64,000 nucleotides of DNA from Paraburkholderia sp. Tr-20389 (GTDB lineage: Bacteria > Pseudomonadota > Gammaproteobacteria > Burkholderiales > Burkholderiaceae), in the NCBI RefSeq assembly GCF_017104565.1, contig NZ_JAAGPD010000037.1, positions 1 through 64,000 of the forward strand. The letters run 5' to 3'. Below are positions 55,501 to 64,000 of this stretch, in pieces. Numbering within the stretch: the first letter of the stretch is position 1; every line of letters starts with the position of its first letter. The position numbers were made by a program, and so were the translations under genes. Under the pieces are notes generated by a model. That model saw nothing but the letters and a program-made list of their open reading frames with translations, was not told where the DNA came from and searched no databases.

Positions 55501-56109
55501 GCGGCCACAAATAAACAAACGTTGCACGACTGCTAAACCATTATGTCTGTGCAGTAAGGCTGACACGCTGCATCGTTGTGTGCGAATTTGCGTTTTTCGC
55601 ATCAGCGTTGCTTAAGAATTGCGCGCTATGCTATGCGCCCTTTTCGTCGGCAGCCGTCGGTAAGCACTGCGCTATGCAGGCTCACCGATTCATCATTACC
55701 GATTCCTTCTTTCCGCTGCGCCTTGCGAGCCGTATTTTCCTCGTTATATATCCGCCTAATGGGGAACAAGTACTGCGCTCGCCTCGTCACAAATTACCGC
55801 TGTGTTCCTTGCACCACAGTCGCTTTTTTCGAATGTAAAGGATCGTTACTCGCGTAACCGTGGCGCATTGTGCGGCATTCGAGCCGATTCTCTTCTGTCG
55901 CTTTAGCGGCGCGGCTCACGTGCTTGCTCGCGACTTCCCGCCCGCAAATTGCGCTGCCTGCCGTTGCGTCGAGATGTTTTCAAACGGTAACAACCCGTCG
56001 TATTGATGCATCTGCTATTCCGCTACTTTTGAGTCACCGATCGCGAGCATTTAACGGGGGCGCAGTCGGCAATCGTTCGATCAATCGAGGCGGGCTAACC
56101 GATCACACC
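55501..56109. other. 609-bp region without a supported protein gene
   Basis: Base composition here is clearly lower in GC than in the neighbours (notably 55500-55860). Short frames on the plus strand lack family matches. An inverted repeat (GTTAC, TCGC, GTAAC) lies near 55845-55857. The region presumably carries the promoter of the small RNA candidate on one strand and of the sigma54-activator-like gene on the other. Confidence 0.5.
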
Positions 56110-57447
56110 ATGAATCTAAATCTGAAACGGCTCTATCACGTCTGCAACCCGGAGCGTGCCTGTCTCGATGGGAATCTTCCGTCGCTGCAATGGCGCATCC
56201 GCAGCATCGACATCCGCGCACGGCAGGGCGCCGCGTTGCTCGCCAATGATCGCGCCGCCGGTCTGATCGAATTTGCTTCGCTGAACATTCCCGCCGATTT
56301 GAACGAAGTCGACGAACTCACGCGGTCGAGCGCGGCGATCAGTTGGGTCGCCGTCGTCACGAATGCGCATCTCAACGATCCGGAGATCGGGCGTATCGTG
56401 CGTACGCGTTGCGTGAGCTATATCCGCCTGCCCGCAGCGGCGGAAACGATCGTGCAGGAACTGGATCGCGCGTATGAGATGTCGGCGGCCGATGCGAGCG
56501 AACACAGGAACGCGAACAGCGGGGCGCCTGCGATGATCGGTGCATGCGCTGCGATGGGCGACGTGCGCGCGGCGATACGGACCGCATCCGAACACGAGCG
56601 CCCGGTGACGATCGTCGGCGAATCGGGCAGTGGAAAGGCGCTCGCGGCCGCGTCGATTCATCTGGGTTCGTTGCGCCGCGAAGGACCGTTCGTTTCGATC
56701 GATTGCGCAGCGTATGCGCCCGAACGCGTGGAAGCGGAAATATTTGGCGTAGGGGAGACTAAAGTCGAAACGGGCAATCAGCGTTCTCGCCTGAACATGG
56801 CGGAGGGCGGCTCGCTGTACATCGACGGCATCTGCGAACTGCCGCTTGCGGCACAAGAACGACTCGCGGACCTGCTCGGTGGCGGAGCACGCAATGTGCG
56901 CATCATCTGCTCGACACATATCGACTTGCAGCGCGCTGCGGACGAGCATCGTCTGCACGCGCGTCTTTTTGCGTCGCTTTCGCCCACGACGATTGCGATT
57001 CCACCGCTGCGCGAACGCGGGCCCGACATTCGTCTGCTCGCTGCGCATCTGTTGAAGAGCTTCCGTTCCGATTCCCGTCACGACGTGCAAGGTTTTTCGG
57101 TGTGCGCGTGGGAAGCGTTCGATGCGCACACATGGCCCGGCAACGTGCGCGAGATGATCAATCGCATCCGGCACGCGATCGTCGCGAACAACGGGCCGCT
57201 CATCACGGCGACGGACCTGGGTTTCGAACACGCTGCCAGCATGCCGATGATGCGGGCATCCGGCGACGGATCCGATGACATTCCCGAATGGGATGCCATC
57301 GAACTGGCCGTCGCGAGAAATCAGGGCCGGCTCGATGCGGCGGCAATGGAACTGCACATTTCGAAGGTGTTGCTCGCGCGCATGCTGGCCTCGAACGCGA
57401 GGCGCGCCGTGGCGACGCCCGGCGCACTGCGGATGGACTCCGCGTAA
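56110..57447 (+). CDS. Sigma54-activator-like regulator lacking sigma54 motifs (VpsR-like)
   Basis: A 445-residue protein. The N-terminal domain (1-135) looks like a degenerate receiver/VpsR-type domain. The AAA+ domain (about 140-375) has Walker A VGESGSGKA (169-177), but the GAFTGA loop is absent (region 213-222 reads GVGETKVETG). Walker B ends in YIDG without the usual Glu. WPGNVREMINRIRHAI is intact. A Fis-like HTH lies at about 400-432 (AVARNQGRLDAAAMELHIS). Sigma54 contact and ATP hydrolysis are therefore doubtful; it may act on sigma70 promoters, as VpsR-type c-di-GMP regulators do. Confidence 0.85.
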   Translation: MNLNLKRLYHVCNPERACLDGNLPSLQWRIRSIDIRARQGAALLANDRAAGLIEFASLNIPADLNEVDELTRSSAAISWVAVVTNAHLNDPEIGRIVRTRCVSYIRLPAAAETIVQELDRAYEMSAADASEHRNANSGAPAMIGACAAMGDVRAAIRTASEHERPVTIVGESGSGKALAAASIHLGSLRREGPFVSIDCAAYAPERVEAEIFGVGETKVETGNQRSRLNMAEGGSLYIDGICELPLAAQERLADLLGGGARNVRIICSTHIDLQRAADEHRLHARLFASLSPTTIAIPPLRERGPDIRLLAAHLLKSFRSDSRHDVQGFSVCAWEAFDAHTWPGNVREMINRIRHAIVANNGPLITATDLGFEHAASMPMMRASGDGSDDIPEWDAIELAVARNQGRLDAAAMELHISKVLLARMLASNARRAVATPGALRMDSA

Positions 57448-57508
57448 GCGGCTGAAAAGGTGCCCGTGCGCCGGCTGGAATGCTGGCCGCACCGCGCCTC
57501 ACGAACGG

Positions 57509-57531
57509 TTACACAAACCTTTTTTGTGTGA
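57509..57531. promoter_or_regulatory. Inverted repeat between the regulator and the phosphatase gene
   Basis: TTACACAAA and TTTGTGTGA (one mismatch) flank a short T-rich spacer, followed by CACCTTTTCCCC. It is either a weak terminator for the upstream gene or an operator for the phosphatase gene 150 bp downstream. Confidence 0.35.
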
Positions 57532-57682
57532 CACCTTTTCCCCTTTCTGCGCGCTATGCTTGGCTTCAACAACGCAGTTCACGCTTCATCAGCGTACCTG
57601 CCCTGTTCTTTTATTTGTTTCATTTGATTTTTTTTCGGATTTTTTTATTCCGTCCACTGCCGTTTTCCGTACTTCCTGAACT

Positions 57683-58858
57683 ATGAGAGAGCCCTATCGC
57701 GCCGTTCACCGCTACTCGCGTAACGACTCGGGACGTGACTTCGTCGTCGGGGACATACACGGCTGCTTCGCGCAACTGCGCGCGGAGCTGGAAGCGCGCA
57801 ATTTCGATCCGCAACGCGACCGTCTGTTCGCGGTCGGCGATCTCGTCGATCGCGGGCCGCAGTCGGATGCCCTGCTCGAAACCGTCGAACGGTATGACAT
57901 CAGGTCGGTGAAGGGCAATCACGAAGATGTGATCGTGCGCTGGCATGCCGGCGACGAACAGGCCTTTTCGCTGCTCAGCAATGGCGGAAACTGGCTGCTG
58001 GATCGGGCGGAAGATCGCGAATGGGTGAACGCGATCGCCGCGTATATGGCTTCGCTGCCGTATCTGATCGAGATCGAAACCGAACATGGGCTAGTCGGTA
58101 TCGTGCACGCCGATTCGCCCGTGTCGGACTGGAACCGGCTGGTCGTCGATATCGAACGTGAAAAGGCGGATGGCAAGATGCGCCGCAAGGCGATCTGGTC
58201 GCGCACGCGCTGGAAGACCTATCAGCCGCATCCCGCGCCGTCGCGCAACACCTTGCGCAACCTGCTGGACAGGGCAACGAACAGCGTGCGTTCGCAGATG
58301 CATGCGCCGGGACGGATCGACAACGTGACGGCGGTGATCGTGGGCCATACGCCCGTGTCGGGTGTCACCGCGAAGGACAACGTGATCAACATCGACACGG
58401 GCGCTGTCTATGGCGGAAGGCTCACGATCGTCGATCTCGCGGATCTGCCGAAATGGATCGACGTCTCCGCGGGTTCGCCGGACGAGGCCGTGGAACAGGC
58501 CCGGCTCGAACCTGTGATGGCCACGCGCACCGGCGATCCTGCGTTCTCCGATGGCGTGTTCGGCGTGGAAGTGCCTGTGCTGGCGGAAAGCCTGGCGGAC
58601 GCGGAACTGCCCGTGACGGCCGACGAAGCGGTCGTCGACTATCCTGCATCCGTGGATATACCCGTCAACGCGAAAGGTGCGGAGGTCCACGACAGCGGCC
58701 CGCATTTTGCGCCTGAAACGAAATCCGCGCGGCAACCGTTGCCATCGTTCGCGTCGAATACGATGCACATCACCGTGCGTATGAGCATGTTCAACCTGGT
58801 GAGCGAGCGGCAGCAGGGCACTGCTTCGAATAGCGCCGCGCGTCCGCGCCGGCGCTGA
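57683..58858 (+). CDS. PP2A-type serine/threonine phosphatase with C-terminal extension
   Basis: A 391-residue metallophosphatase related to bacterial PrpA/PrpB. Metal-binding motifs are GDIHG (23-27), GDLVDRGPQ (52-60) and GNHE (78-81), followed by VGHTPVSG. The catalytic domain ends near residue 265, the size of a typical PrpA. The remaining 125 residues are an acidic, Ala/Val/Glu-rich tail with an Arg-rich end, which is unusual. No kinase is adjacent. It follows the sigma54-activator-like gene by 235 bp. Confidence 0.88.
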   Translation: MREPYRAVHRYSRNDSGRDFVVGDIHGCFAQLRAELEARNFDPQRDRLFAVGDLVDRGPQSDALLETVERYDIRSVKGNHEDVIVRWHAGDEQAFSLLSNGGNWLLDRAEDREWVNAIAAYMASLPYLIEIETEHGLVGIVHADSPVSDWNRLVVDIEREKADGKMRRKAIWSRTRWKTYQPHPAPSRNTLRNLLDRATNSVRSQMHAPGRIDNVTAVIVGHTPVSGVTAKDNVINIDTGAVYGGRLTIVDLADLPKWIDVSAGSPDEAVEQARLEPVMATRTGDPAFSDGVFGVEVPVLAESLADAELPVTADEAVVDYPASVDIPVNAKGAEVHDSGPHFAPETKSARQPLPSFASNTMHITVRMSMFNLVSERQQGTASNSAARPRRR

Positions 58859-58864
58859 AGGCAC

Positions 58865-59068
58865 TCAGCGCGCGGCATCCATTCCGAGCCGTTTCAGCAG
58901 AGCGCGTCCACGCGCGCTGATCTGCAACGCGGCAACACCGCCGTGCAGTTCGTGCACTTCGACGAGTTCATAGCGGCGTAGAGCCATCACATCCGGGTCG
59001 AGCGATTCGATACGGCGTTCACTGCTACTCAGCAGCATGAGCGTCGCGAGTTCGTGAGGGCTCAACAT
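58865..59068 (-). CDS. Small conserved-type hypothetical protein, winged-helix-like
   Basis: A 67-residue protein beginning LSPHELATLMLLSSSERRIE, with a possible small winged-helix shape (LRRYELVEVHEL; ISARGRALLKRLG). GGAGG lies 7 bases before the ATG, strong support that it is translated. No named family is recognised. It is convergent with the phosphatase gene, 6 bp apart. Confidence 0.72.
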   Translation of the reverse strand: MLSPHELATLMLLSSSERRIESLDPDVMALRRYELVEVHELHGGVAALQISARGRALLKRLGMDAAR

Positions 59069-59252
59069 CGGGACACCTCCGTAGACAAGTGAGCGATCAG
59101 TCCGGACATGCTAATCGGACCGCACGACAGTTTGACTACGGACGTGTTTCACCAGGTTACGCCGTTACAGGTCTGACAATAACGAAAGGCGGCGGTTTGC
59201 GCCGTGCGCGCGACGTGTGCGCGAAACTGCGTCGCGCCACCGCGATGCTGAC

Positions 59253-59290
59253 GCTGTAACAGGCTTACGCGCGGGAAAGCCCGTTACAGC
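59253..59290. repeat. Imperfect inverted repeat downstream of the MFS gene
   Basis: GCTGTAACAGGC and GCCCGTTACAGC (one mismatch) with a 14-nt spacer, about 40 bp after the stop of the minus-strand transporter. No T-run follows, so termination is uncertain. Confidence 0.4.
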
Positions 59291-59330
59291 AACTGGAAAG
59301 GACATCGCTGTGCGGCGCGGCGTGCGTGCA

Positions 59331-60755
59331 TCAGCGCGCGTCGTCGGCGGTCACGCGCCACGCAGACGCATCGTCGTCGACATGCGACACGAGCGTTTCG
59401 AGCGAGAGGCCTTTCGTCTCGATCCCGAGCGCCCACACGGCAAGCGCCGCGACGCCGAACGACAGCGCGCCGAGCGTGAAGACGCCGCCCTGTCCGAAGA
59501 TGGGCAGCACGACGCCGACCGCGTACGGACCGATCAATGAGCCGACACGGCCGATCGCCGATGCAAAGCCGGAACCCGTGGCCCGCGCGCCCGTGCCGTA
59601 GAGTTCGGGTGTGTACGTGTAGAGCACGGCCCACATGCCGAACAGGAAGAACTGCATCGCGAGGCCCGTGCAGATCAGCAGCGTCACGCTGTCGGCATGC
59701 ATCGCGGTCTGGCCGTACGCGTAAGCCATCACGCCGCCGCCGATCAGCGAAGCGATGCACGTCGGCTTGCGTCCCCAGCGCTCGACGAGCCACGCGGCGC
59801 ACAGAAAGCCCGGCACACCGCCAAGCGAAATGAGCACCGTATAGAACACCGATTTCGTCACGGCGAATCCCGCTTGCTGCATCAGGGCGCCGAGCCACGA
59901 CGTGAGTCCGTAGAAGCCGAGCAGCGCGAAGAACCACAATGCCCAGACCATGATCGTGCGCTGACGATAGGCGGCGCTCCAGATCTCGCGGAATGCGCCG
60001 TGCTTCGAAGGAGCGGCCGAATCGGCGAGCAGCGACGGCGCGGGCAGCGAACGCAGTCCTTTGGACTTCATGACCTTCGCCTCGATGGTGTCGAGCACGG
60101 CGTCGGCCTGCGCGAGACGTCCGCGATGTTCGAGCCAGCGCGGCGATTCGGGCACGATGCGCCTCACGATCAGCACGAATACAGCGGGAATCGCGAGCAG
60201 CGCGAAGACGGTGCGCCAGCCGAACTGCGGCAGTACGAAGAACGACACGCAGCCCGCCGTGATGAAGCCCAGCGGCCAGAAGCCGTCCATCAACGCGACG
60301 AGACGTCCGCGCGAAGCCGTCGGCACGAACTCGGACAGCAGCGTCTGCGCGATCGGGAATTCCATGCCCATACCGATGCCGAGCAGCACGCGATACACGA
60401 TCAACGCATCGACGCTTTGCGCCGTCGAGCACAGATACGACGCTACGCCCCACAGCACCATGCTCCACTGAAACACGGGGCGGCGTCCGAAGCGGTCCGC
60501 GAACAGGCCCGCGACGGCGGCGCCGAGCACCATGCCGAAGAAGCTTGCGCTCGCGACGAGCCCCGCTGCTGCGCTCGACAGACCGAACTCCGTCTTGATC
60601 GAGCCGAGCACGAACGTCATCGTGCCGAGATCGACGGAGTCGAAGAAGAACGCAATCGCGATGATGATGAAGATGGTGCGGTGATAGCCCGAAAACGGCA
60701 GGCGTTCGAGCCGCGCGGCAGCGCTGGCTCGTTTGGCGGAAGCGGTGGTCGGCAT
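59331..60755 (-). CDS. MFS transporter, sugar/metabolite:H+ symporter type
   Basis: A 474-residue, 12-helix transporter. TM1 carries FFFDSVDLGTMTFVLGSIK. Motif A repeats occur as GLFADRFGRRPVF and WLVERWGRKP. An acidic motif PESPRWLEHRGR lies in the central loop, as in the sugar-porter and aromatic-acid symporter families. It follows betA on the same strand after 148 bp and a hairpin. Uptake of choline, betaine or an unrelated organic acid is possible, but the sequence does not resemble BCCT or ProP choline carriers closely. Confidence 0.88.
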   Translation of the reverse strand: MPTTASAKRASAAARLERLPFSGYHRTIFIIIAIAFFFDSVDLGTMTFVLGSIKTEFGLSSAAAGLVASASFFGMVLGAAVAGLFADRFGRRPVFQWSMVLWGVASYLCSTAQSVDALIVYRVLLGIGMGMEFPIAQTLLSEFVPTASRGRLVALMDGFWPLGFITAGCVSFFVLPQFGWRTVFALLAIPAVFVLIVRRIVPESPRWLEHRGRLAQADAVLDTIEAKVMKSKGLRSLPAPSLLADSAAPSKHGAFREIWSAAYRQRTIMVWALWFFALLGFYGLTSWLGALMQQAGFAVTKSVFYTVLISLGGVPGFLCAAWLVERWGRKPTCIASLIGGGVMAYAYGQTAMHADSVTLLICTGLAMQFFLFGMWAVLYTYTPELYGTGARATGSGFASAIGRVGSLIGPYAVGVVLPIFGQGGVFTLGALSFGVAALAVWALGIETKGLSLETLVSHVDDDASAWRVTADDAR

Positions 60756-60866
60756 GGCGTCCCCGGGTGGAGGGTGGAAGAAGCCGGCTGTGTCAGCGAA
60801 GCCGGTTCAGTCCAGTAGACGCCGCCATTAATCCGTCATATAGAACAGATTCGGCATTGGGATGGA

Positions 60867-60897
60867 ACGTGTGCGTCATTCGCGATGACGCACACGT
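60867..60897. terminator. Strong hairpin after betA
   Basis: A 13-bp perfect stem (ACGTGTGCGTCAT/ATGACGCACACGT) with loop TCGCG, starting 5 bp beyond the betA stop on the minus strand. There is no T-run, so it may stabilise the 3' end or cause partial termination before the MFS gene. Confidence 0.55.
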
Positions 60898-60902
60898 ATT
60901 CT

Positions 60903-62621
60903 TCAATGCGTATGTGCGGCCACGCTCCGCGCCGGTGCGGGCGCAGCATGCTTCGCGCCGCGCGCCGGTGTGCCGTTCGCCACGTAGTAGGACGCTGTCG
61001 AACGCGCGAGCGGCGTGCGTCCGCGAATGCGATCGGCGATCTTCTCCGCGAGCATGATGGTCGGCGCGTTCAGGTTGCCCGTCGTGATGCGCGGCATGAT
61101 GGACGCATCGACCACGCGCAGGCCTTCGAGTCCATGCACGCGTCCTTCGCCATCGACGACGGCCATATCGTCGTAACCCATCGCACACGAACACGACGGA
61201 TGGTAGGCCGTTTCCGCGCGGGCCCGCACGAACGCATCGATCTGCGCATCGCTCTGCAACTCGGCGCCGGGGCTCAGTTCGCGGCCGCGGAAGCGATCCA
61301 GCGCAGGCTGCGCGATGATCTCGCGCGTGATCCGGATCGCGTCGCGGAACTCACGCCAGTCGAGGGCTTCCGCCATGTAGTTGAAGAGGATCGACGGATG
61401 CTCGCGCGGATCGCGCGAACGCAGTTTCACGCGTCCACGGCTTGGCGAGCGCATCGAGCCGACGTGTGCCTGGAAGCCGTGCATCTTGATCGCGTTCGTG
61501 CCGTTGTAATTGATCGCGACGGGCAGGAAGTGATACTGGATGTTCGGCCACGGATCGTCGTCGCGGGTGCGGATGAATCCGCCCGCTTCGAAATGATTGC
61601 TCGCGCCGATCCCTGTGCCCTTCAGCATCCATTCGATGCCGATGGCGGGCTGATTGCGCAGCAGCAGCGCGGGGTAGAGCGACACGGGCTCCTTGCACTC
61701 GTACTGCATGTACATCTCGAGGTGATCCTGCAGATTCTGGCCGACGCCGGGCAGGTCGAGCACGACGGGGATGTCCAGCTCGCGCAGCCATGCGCCAGGG
61801 CCGACGCCCGAGCGTTGCAGGATCTGCGGCGACGCAATTGCGCCACTGCACAGCAGCACTTCGCGCCGCGCGTGGGCCGTGATCTGCGCCTGTCCATCCA
61901 GATACACGACGCCTTGCGCACGCTTGCCGCTAAAGAGAATCCGGTCGGTGGTCGCGTGCGTGACGATCGTGAGATTGGGGCGTGGCTTCGCCTGATCCAG
62001 ATAGCCGCGCGCGGTGCTCGCGCGGCGGCCGTTGGCCGTCACGGTGCGGTCCATCGGGCCGAAGCCTTCCTGCTGGTAACCGTTGAGGTCGTCGGTACGC
62101 GGATAGCCCGCCTGCACGCCCGCTTCGATCATCGCTTCGAAGAGCGGATTCACGCCGGGCTTGCTGGTCGTCACATGCACGGGACCATCGCCGCCGTGAT
62201 AGTCGTTCGGGCCGGCATCGCGAGTCTCAGCCTTGCGGAAATACGGCAGGCAATCCAGATAGGTCCAGTTTTCCAGGCCTTTTCGTTCGGCCCAGCCGTC
62301 GTAGTCGAGCGCGTTGCCGCGGATGTAGCACATGCCGTTGATCAGCGACGAACCGCCCAGACCCTTGCCGCGTCCGCATTCCATGCGCCGGTTGTTCATG
62401 AACGGCTCGGGGTCCGTTTCATAGGCCCAGTTGTAGCGACGGCCCTGCAACGGATACGCGAGCGCGGCGGGCATCTGCGTACGAAAGTCGAAGCGATAGT
62501 CGGGCCCGCCCGCTTCGAGCAGCAGCACGGTCACGTCGCGGTCTTCCGTCAGGCGAGTGGCGAGCACATTGCCCGCCGATCCCGCGCCGATGATGATGTA
62601 GTCGTACTCTTTCGCTGCCAT
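60903..62621 (-). CDS. betA: Choline dehydrogenase
   Basis: A 572-residue GMC flavoenzyme (EC 1.1.99.1). FAD motif [13 protein letters not shown] (12-24), the GMC signature [16 protein letters not shown] and the catalytic His in [12 protein letters not shown] are present, and [18 protein letters not shown] is near the end. It oxidises choline to betaine aldehyde at the membrane. GGGAG precedes the ATG at 62621. betB lies 11 bp upstream, giving the usual betB-betA order. The C-terminal 30 residues are Ala/Arg/His-rich and variable. Confidence 0.95.
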   Translation of the reverse strand: MAAKEYDYIIIGAGSAGNVLATRLTEDRDVTVLLLEAGGPDYRFDFRTQMPAALAYPLQGRRYNWAYETDPEPFMNNRRMECGRGKGLGGSSLINGMCYIRGNALDYDGWAERKGLENWTYLDCLPYFRKAETRDAGPNDYHGGDGPVHVTTSKPGVNPLFEAMIEAGVQAGYPRTDDLNGYQQEGFGPMDRTVTANGRRASTARGYLDQAKPRPNLTIVTHATTDRILFSGKRAQGVVYLDGQAQITAHARREVLLCSGAIASPQILQRSGVGPGAWLRELDIPVVLDLPGVGQNLQDHLEMYMQYECKEPVSLYPALLLRNQPAIGIEWMLKGTGIGASNHFEAGGFIRTRDDDPWPNIQYHFLPVAINYNGTNAIKMHGFQAHVGSMRSPSRGRVKLRSRDPREHPSILFNYMAEALDWREFRDAIRITREIIAQPALDRFRGRELSPGAELQSDAQIDAFVRARAETAYHPSCSCAMGYDDMAVVDGEGRVHGLEGLRVVDASIMPRITTGNLNAPTIMLAEKIADRIRGRTPLARSTASYYVANGTPARGAKHAAPAPARSVAAHTH

Positions 62622-62632
62622 GCTGCGCTCCC

Positions 62633-64000
62633 TCAAAACACGGGCTGATATTTGCCCAGTTCGACCTGGATGGACTTGATGCGCGTGTAGTGCTCGAGCG
62701 TCGTGATGCCGTTTTCGCGCCCGACACCCGATTGCTTGTAGCCGCCCACGGGCATTTCCGCGGGTGACTCGCCCCACGTGTTGATCCAGCAGATGCCCGC
62801 TTCGAGCCGGTGAATCGCGCGATGCGCACGCGCCAGATTCTCCGTCACGACGCCCGCTGCGAGACCATAGATCGTGTCGTTCGCGCGCGCGATTACTTCG
62901 TCTTCGTCGGTGAAGCTCAGAATGCTCATCACAGGCCCGAAGATTTCTTCGCGCACGATCTTCATGTCGTCGCGGCAGTCGGCGAAGACGGTCGGCTGCA
63001 CATATTGACCGCGCGCGTAATCGCCTTCGACGATTCGTGCACCGCCCGTCACGAGCCGCGCGCCTTCGCGCTTGCCGCTTTCGATGTAGCCGAGCACCTT
63101 GTCCAGTTGCGCGGCGCTCGCCAGCGGCCCGAAATTGGTCGACGGATCCGACGGCTTGCCGACGCGAATGCGCTTCACGCGTTCGAGCACGCGCGCCTCG
63201 AACGCCTGCTGCACCGACTGATGCACGAACACACGCGTGCCGTTCGTGCACACCTGTCCTGCACTGAAGAAGTTGGCGGTCACGGCGATGTCGGCGGCGC
63301 GGTCGAGATCGGCGTCTTCGAACACAATCAGCGGCGACTTGCCGCCGAGTTCCATCGTCACTTCCTTCAGCGACGAACCGCCGGCCATCGACATCACTTT
63401 CTTGCCCGTTTCCACGCCGCCCGTGAACGAGATCTTCGCGATGCCGGGGTGCGCGCTCAGCATCGCGCCCACGCGTCCGTCGCCCTGCACGACGTTGAAC
63501 ACGCCGGCGGGCACGCCCGCTTCGAGATAGATTTCCGCGAGCTTCGATGCCGACAGCGGCGTGACTTCACTCGGCTTGAAGATCATCGCGTTGCCGGCAG
63601 CGAGCGCGGGCGCCGACTTCCAGCATGCAATCTGGATCGGATAGTTCCATGCGCCGATGCCCGCCGTCACGCCCAGCGGCTCGCGCCGCGTATAGACGAA
63701 CGACTCCGCACGCAAGGGAATCTGTTGCCCTTCGATTGCCGTTGCCAGACCGGCGTAATACTCGATCACGTCGGCGCCCGTGACGATGTCGACCGCGCGC
63801 GTTTCCGCAATCGGCTTGCCCGTGTCGCGCATTTCGAGTTCGGCGAGCTCGTCGTTGCGCTCGCGCAGCAGTTCGACCGCGCGACGCAGGATGCGCGAGC
63901 GCTGCATCGCCGTCATCGCGGCCCACACGCGCAGGCCTTCACGCGCGGATTGCACGGCGCGCTCGATGTCGGCTTCGCTTGCTTGCTGGACCGTGGCGAG
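62633..64000 (-). CDS. betB: Betaine aldehyde dehydrogenase (5' end outside the window)
   Basis: 455 codons are visible; about 35 N-terminal residues are missing at the right edge, where the frame remains open. Motifs are [22 protein letters not shown], the catalytic Glu in MELGGKSP, the nucleophile Cys in [14 protein letters not shown] and [13 protein letters not shown]. It oxidises betaine aldehyde to glycine betaine (EC 1.2.1.8). It is the first visible gene of a betB-betA unit; betI would be expected just outside. Confidence 0.95.
   Translation of the reverse strand, partial: LATVQQASEADIERAVQSAREGLRVWAAMTAMQRSRILRRAVELLRERNDELAELEMRDTGKPIAETRAVDIVTGADVIEYYAGLATAIEGQQIPLRAESFVYTRREPLGVTAGIGAWNYPIQIACWKSAPALAAGNAMIFKPSEVTPLSASKLAEIYLEAGVPAGVFNVVQGDGRVGAMLSAHPGIAKISFTGGVETGKKVMSMAGGSSLKEVTMELGGKSPLIVFEDADLDRAADIAVTANFFSAGQVCTNGTRVFVHQSVQQAFEARVLERVKRIRVGKPSDPSTNFGPLASAAQLDKVLGYIESGKREGARLVTGGARIVEGDYARGQYVQPTVFADCRDDMKIVREEIFGPVMSILSFTDEDEVIARANDTIYGLAAGVVTENLARAHRAIHRLEAGICWINTWGESPAEMPVGGYKQSGVGRENGITTLEHYTRIKSIQVELGKYQPVF

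Noticed and set aside
55578-55838. Possible 86-codon gene upstream of the sigma54-activator-like gene
   Set aside because: No ribosome binding site or family features; local composition suggests non-coding promoter DNA.

Overview
The window is about 63-65% GC and densely packed with accessory metabolic, transport and regulatory genes. No phage, plasmid, rRNA, tRNA or CRISPR genes were seen. Gene families, gene order (GbdR-like regulator, sdaA, soxBDAG, folB; betB-betA) and codon use point to the beta-proteobacterial family Burkholderiaceae, most likely Paraburkholderia or a close relative, and probably a secondary chromosome. The assignment is inferred from gene content only.

Layout. 1-5.5 kb: an edge fragment, then a TetR regulator divergent from an EmrA-EmrB-OprM type tripartite efflux operon with a near-perfect 22-bp operator. 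5.5-10.8 kb: an orphan TAXI solute receptor, a zinc-ribbon membrane protein, and an MFS drug transporter divergent from its TetR. 11.1-15.4 kb: a lone receiver protein, a His-rich Zur, two GSTs and a NERD-helicase. 15.4-19.9 kb: a phosphoribosyltransferase-HAD fusion and a signalling group (periplasmic molybdopterin-fold protein, hybrid histidine kinase, BetR-type response regulator). 20.2-24.5 kb: a trans-3-hydroxy-L-proline group (FAD dehydrogenase, dehydratase, pyrroline-2-carboxylate reductase). 24.6-28.3 kb: zwf, and a LysR/EamA divergent pair. 28.3-37.2 kb: the sarcosine-to-pyruvate operon (GbdR-like regulator; sdaA-soxB-soxD-soxA-soxG-folB-orf). 38-44 kb: LysR, zinc alcohol dehydrogenase with a YqhC-like AraC, two VOC proteins, and a PAS-PAS-GGDEF protein. 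44.8-48.5 kb: a receptor protein and P5C dehydrogenase under a GntR/FCD regulator. 48.5-55.4 kb: a pyruvyl transferase, a haloperoxidase-like hydrolase, DUF2164, LysR/aldo-keto reductase, a hydroxyacid dehydrogenase and OsmC. 55.4-59.1 kb: a candidate small RNA, a sigma54-activator-like protein without its sigma54 motifs, a PP2A-like phosphatase and a small conserved protein. 59.3-64 kb: betB (cut by the window edge), betA and an MFS transporter, all on the minus strand.

The metabolic theme is osmolyte and imino-acid catabolism. Choline goes to betaine (betBA), sarcosine to glycine plus one-carbon units (soxBDAG) and serine to pyruvate (sdaA). Hydroxyproline goes towards proline, and P5C to glutamate (pruA).

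The most unusual feature is a family of three long (about 760-790 bp) imperfectly palindromic elements at 21649-22403, 37221-38008 and 44061-44824. Each has TTTTTGTCTGCGACG-type ends, two distinguishable arms, stem sequences that change together on both arms within a copy, and a conserved roughly 80-bp core flanked by inverted repeats of up to 29 bp. Four of their six edges lie 4-10 bp from a stop codon. They encode no convincing protein and I do not recognise a named family.
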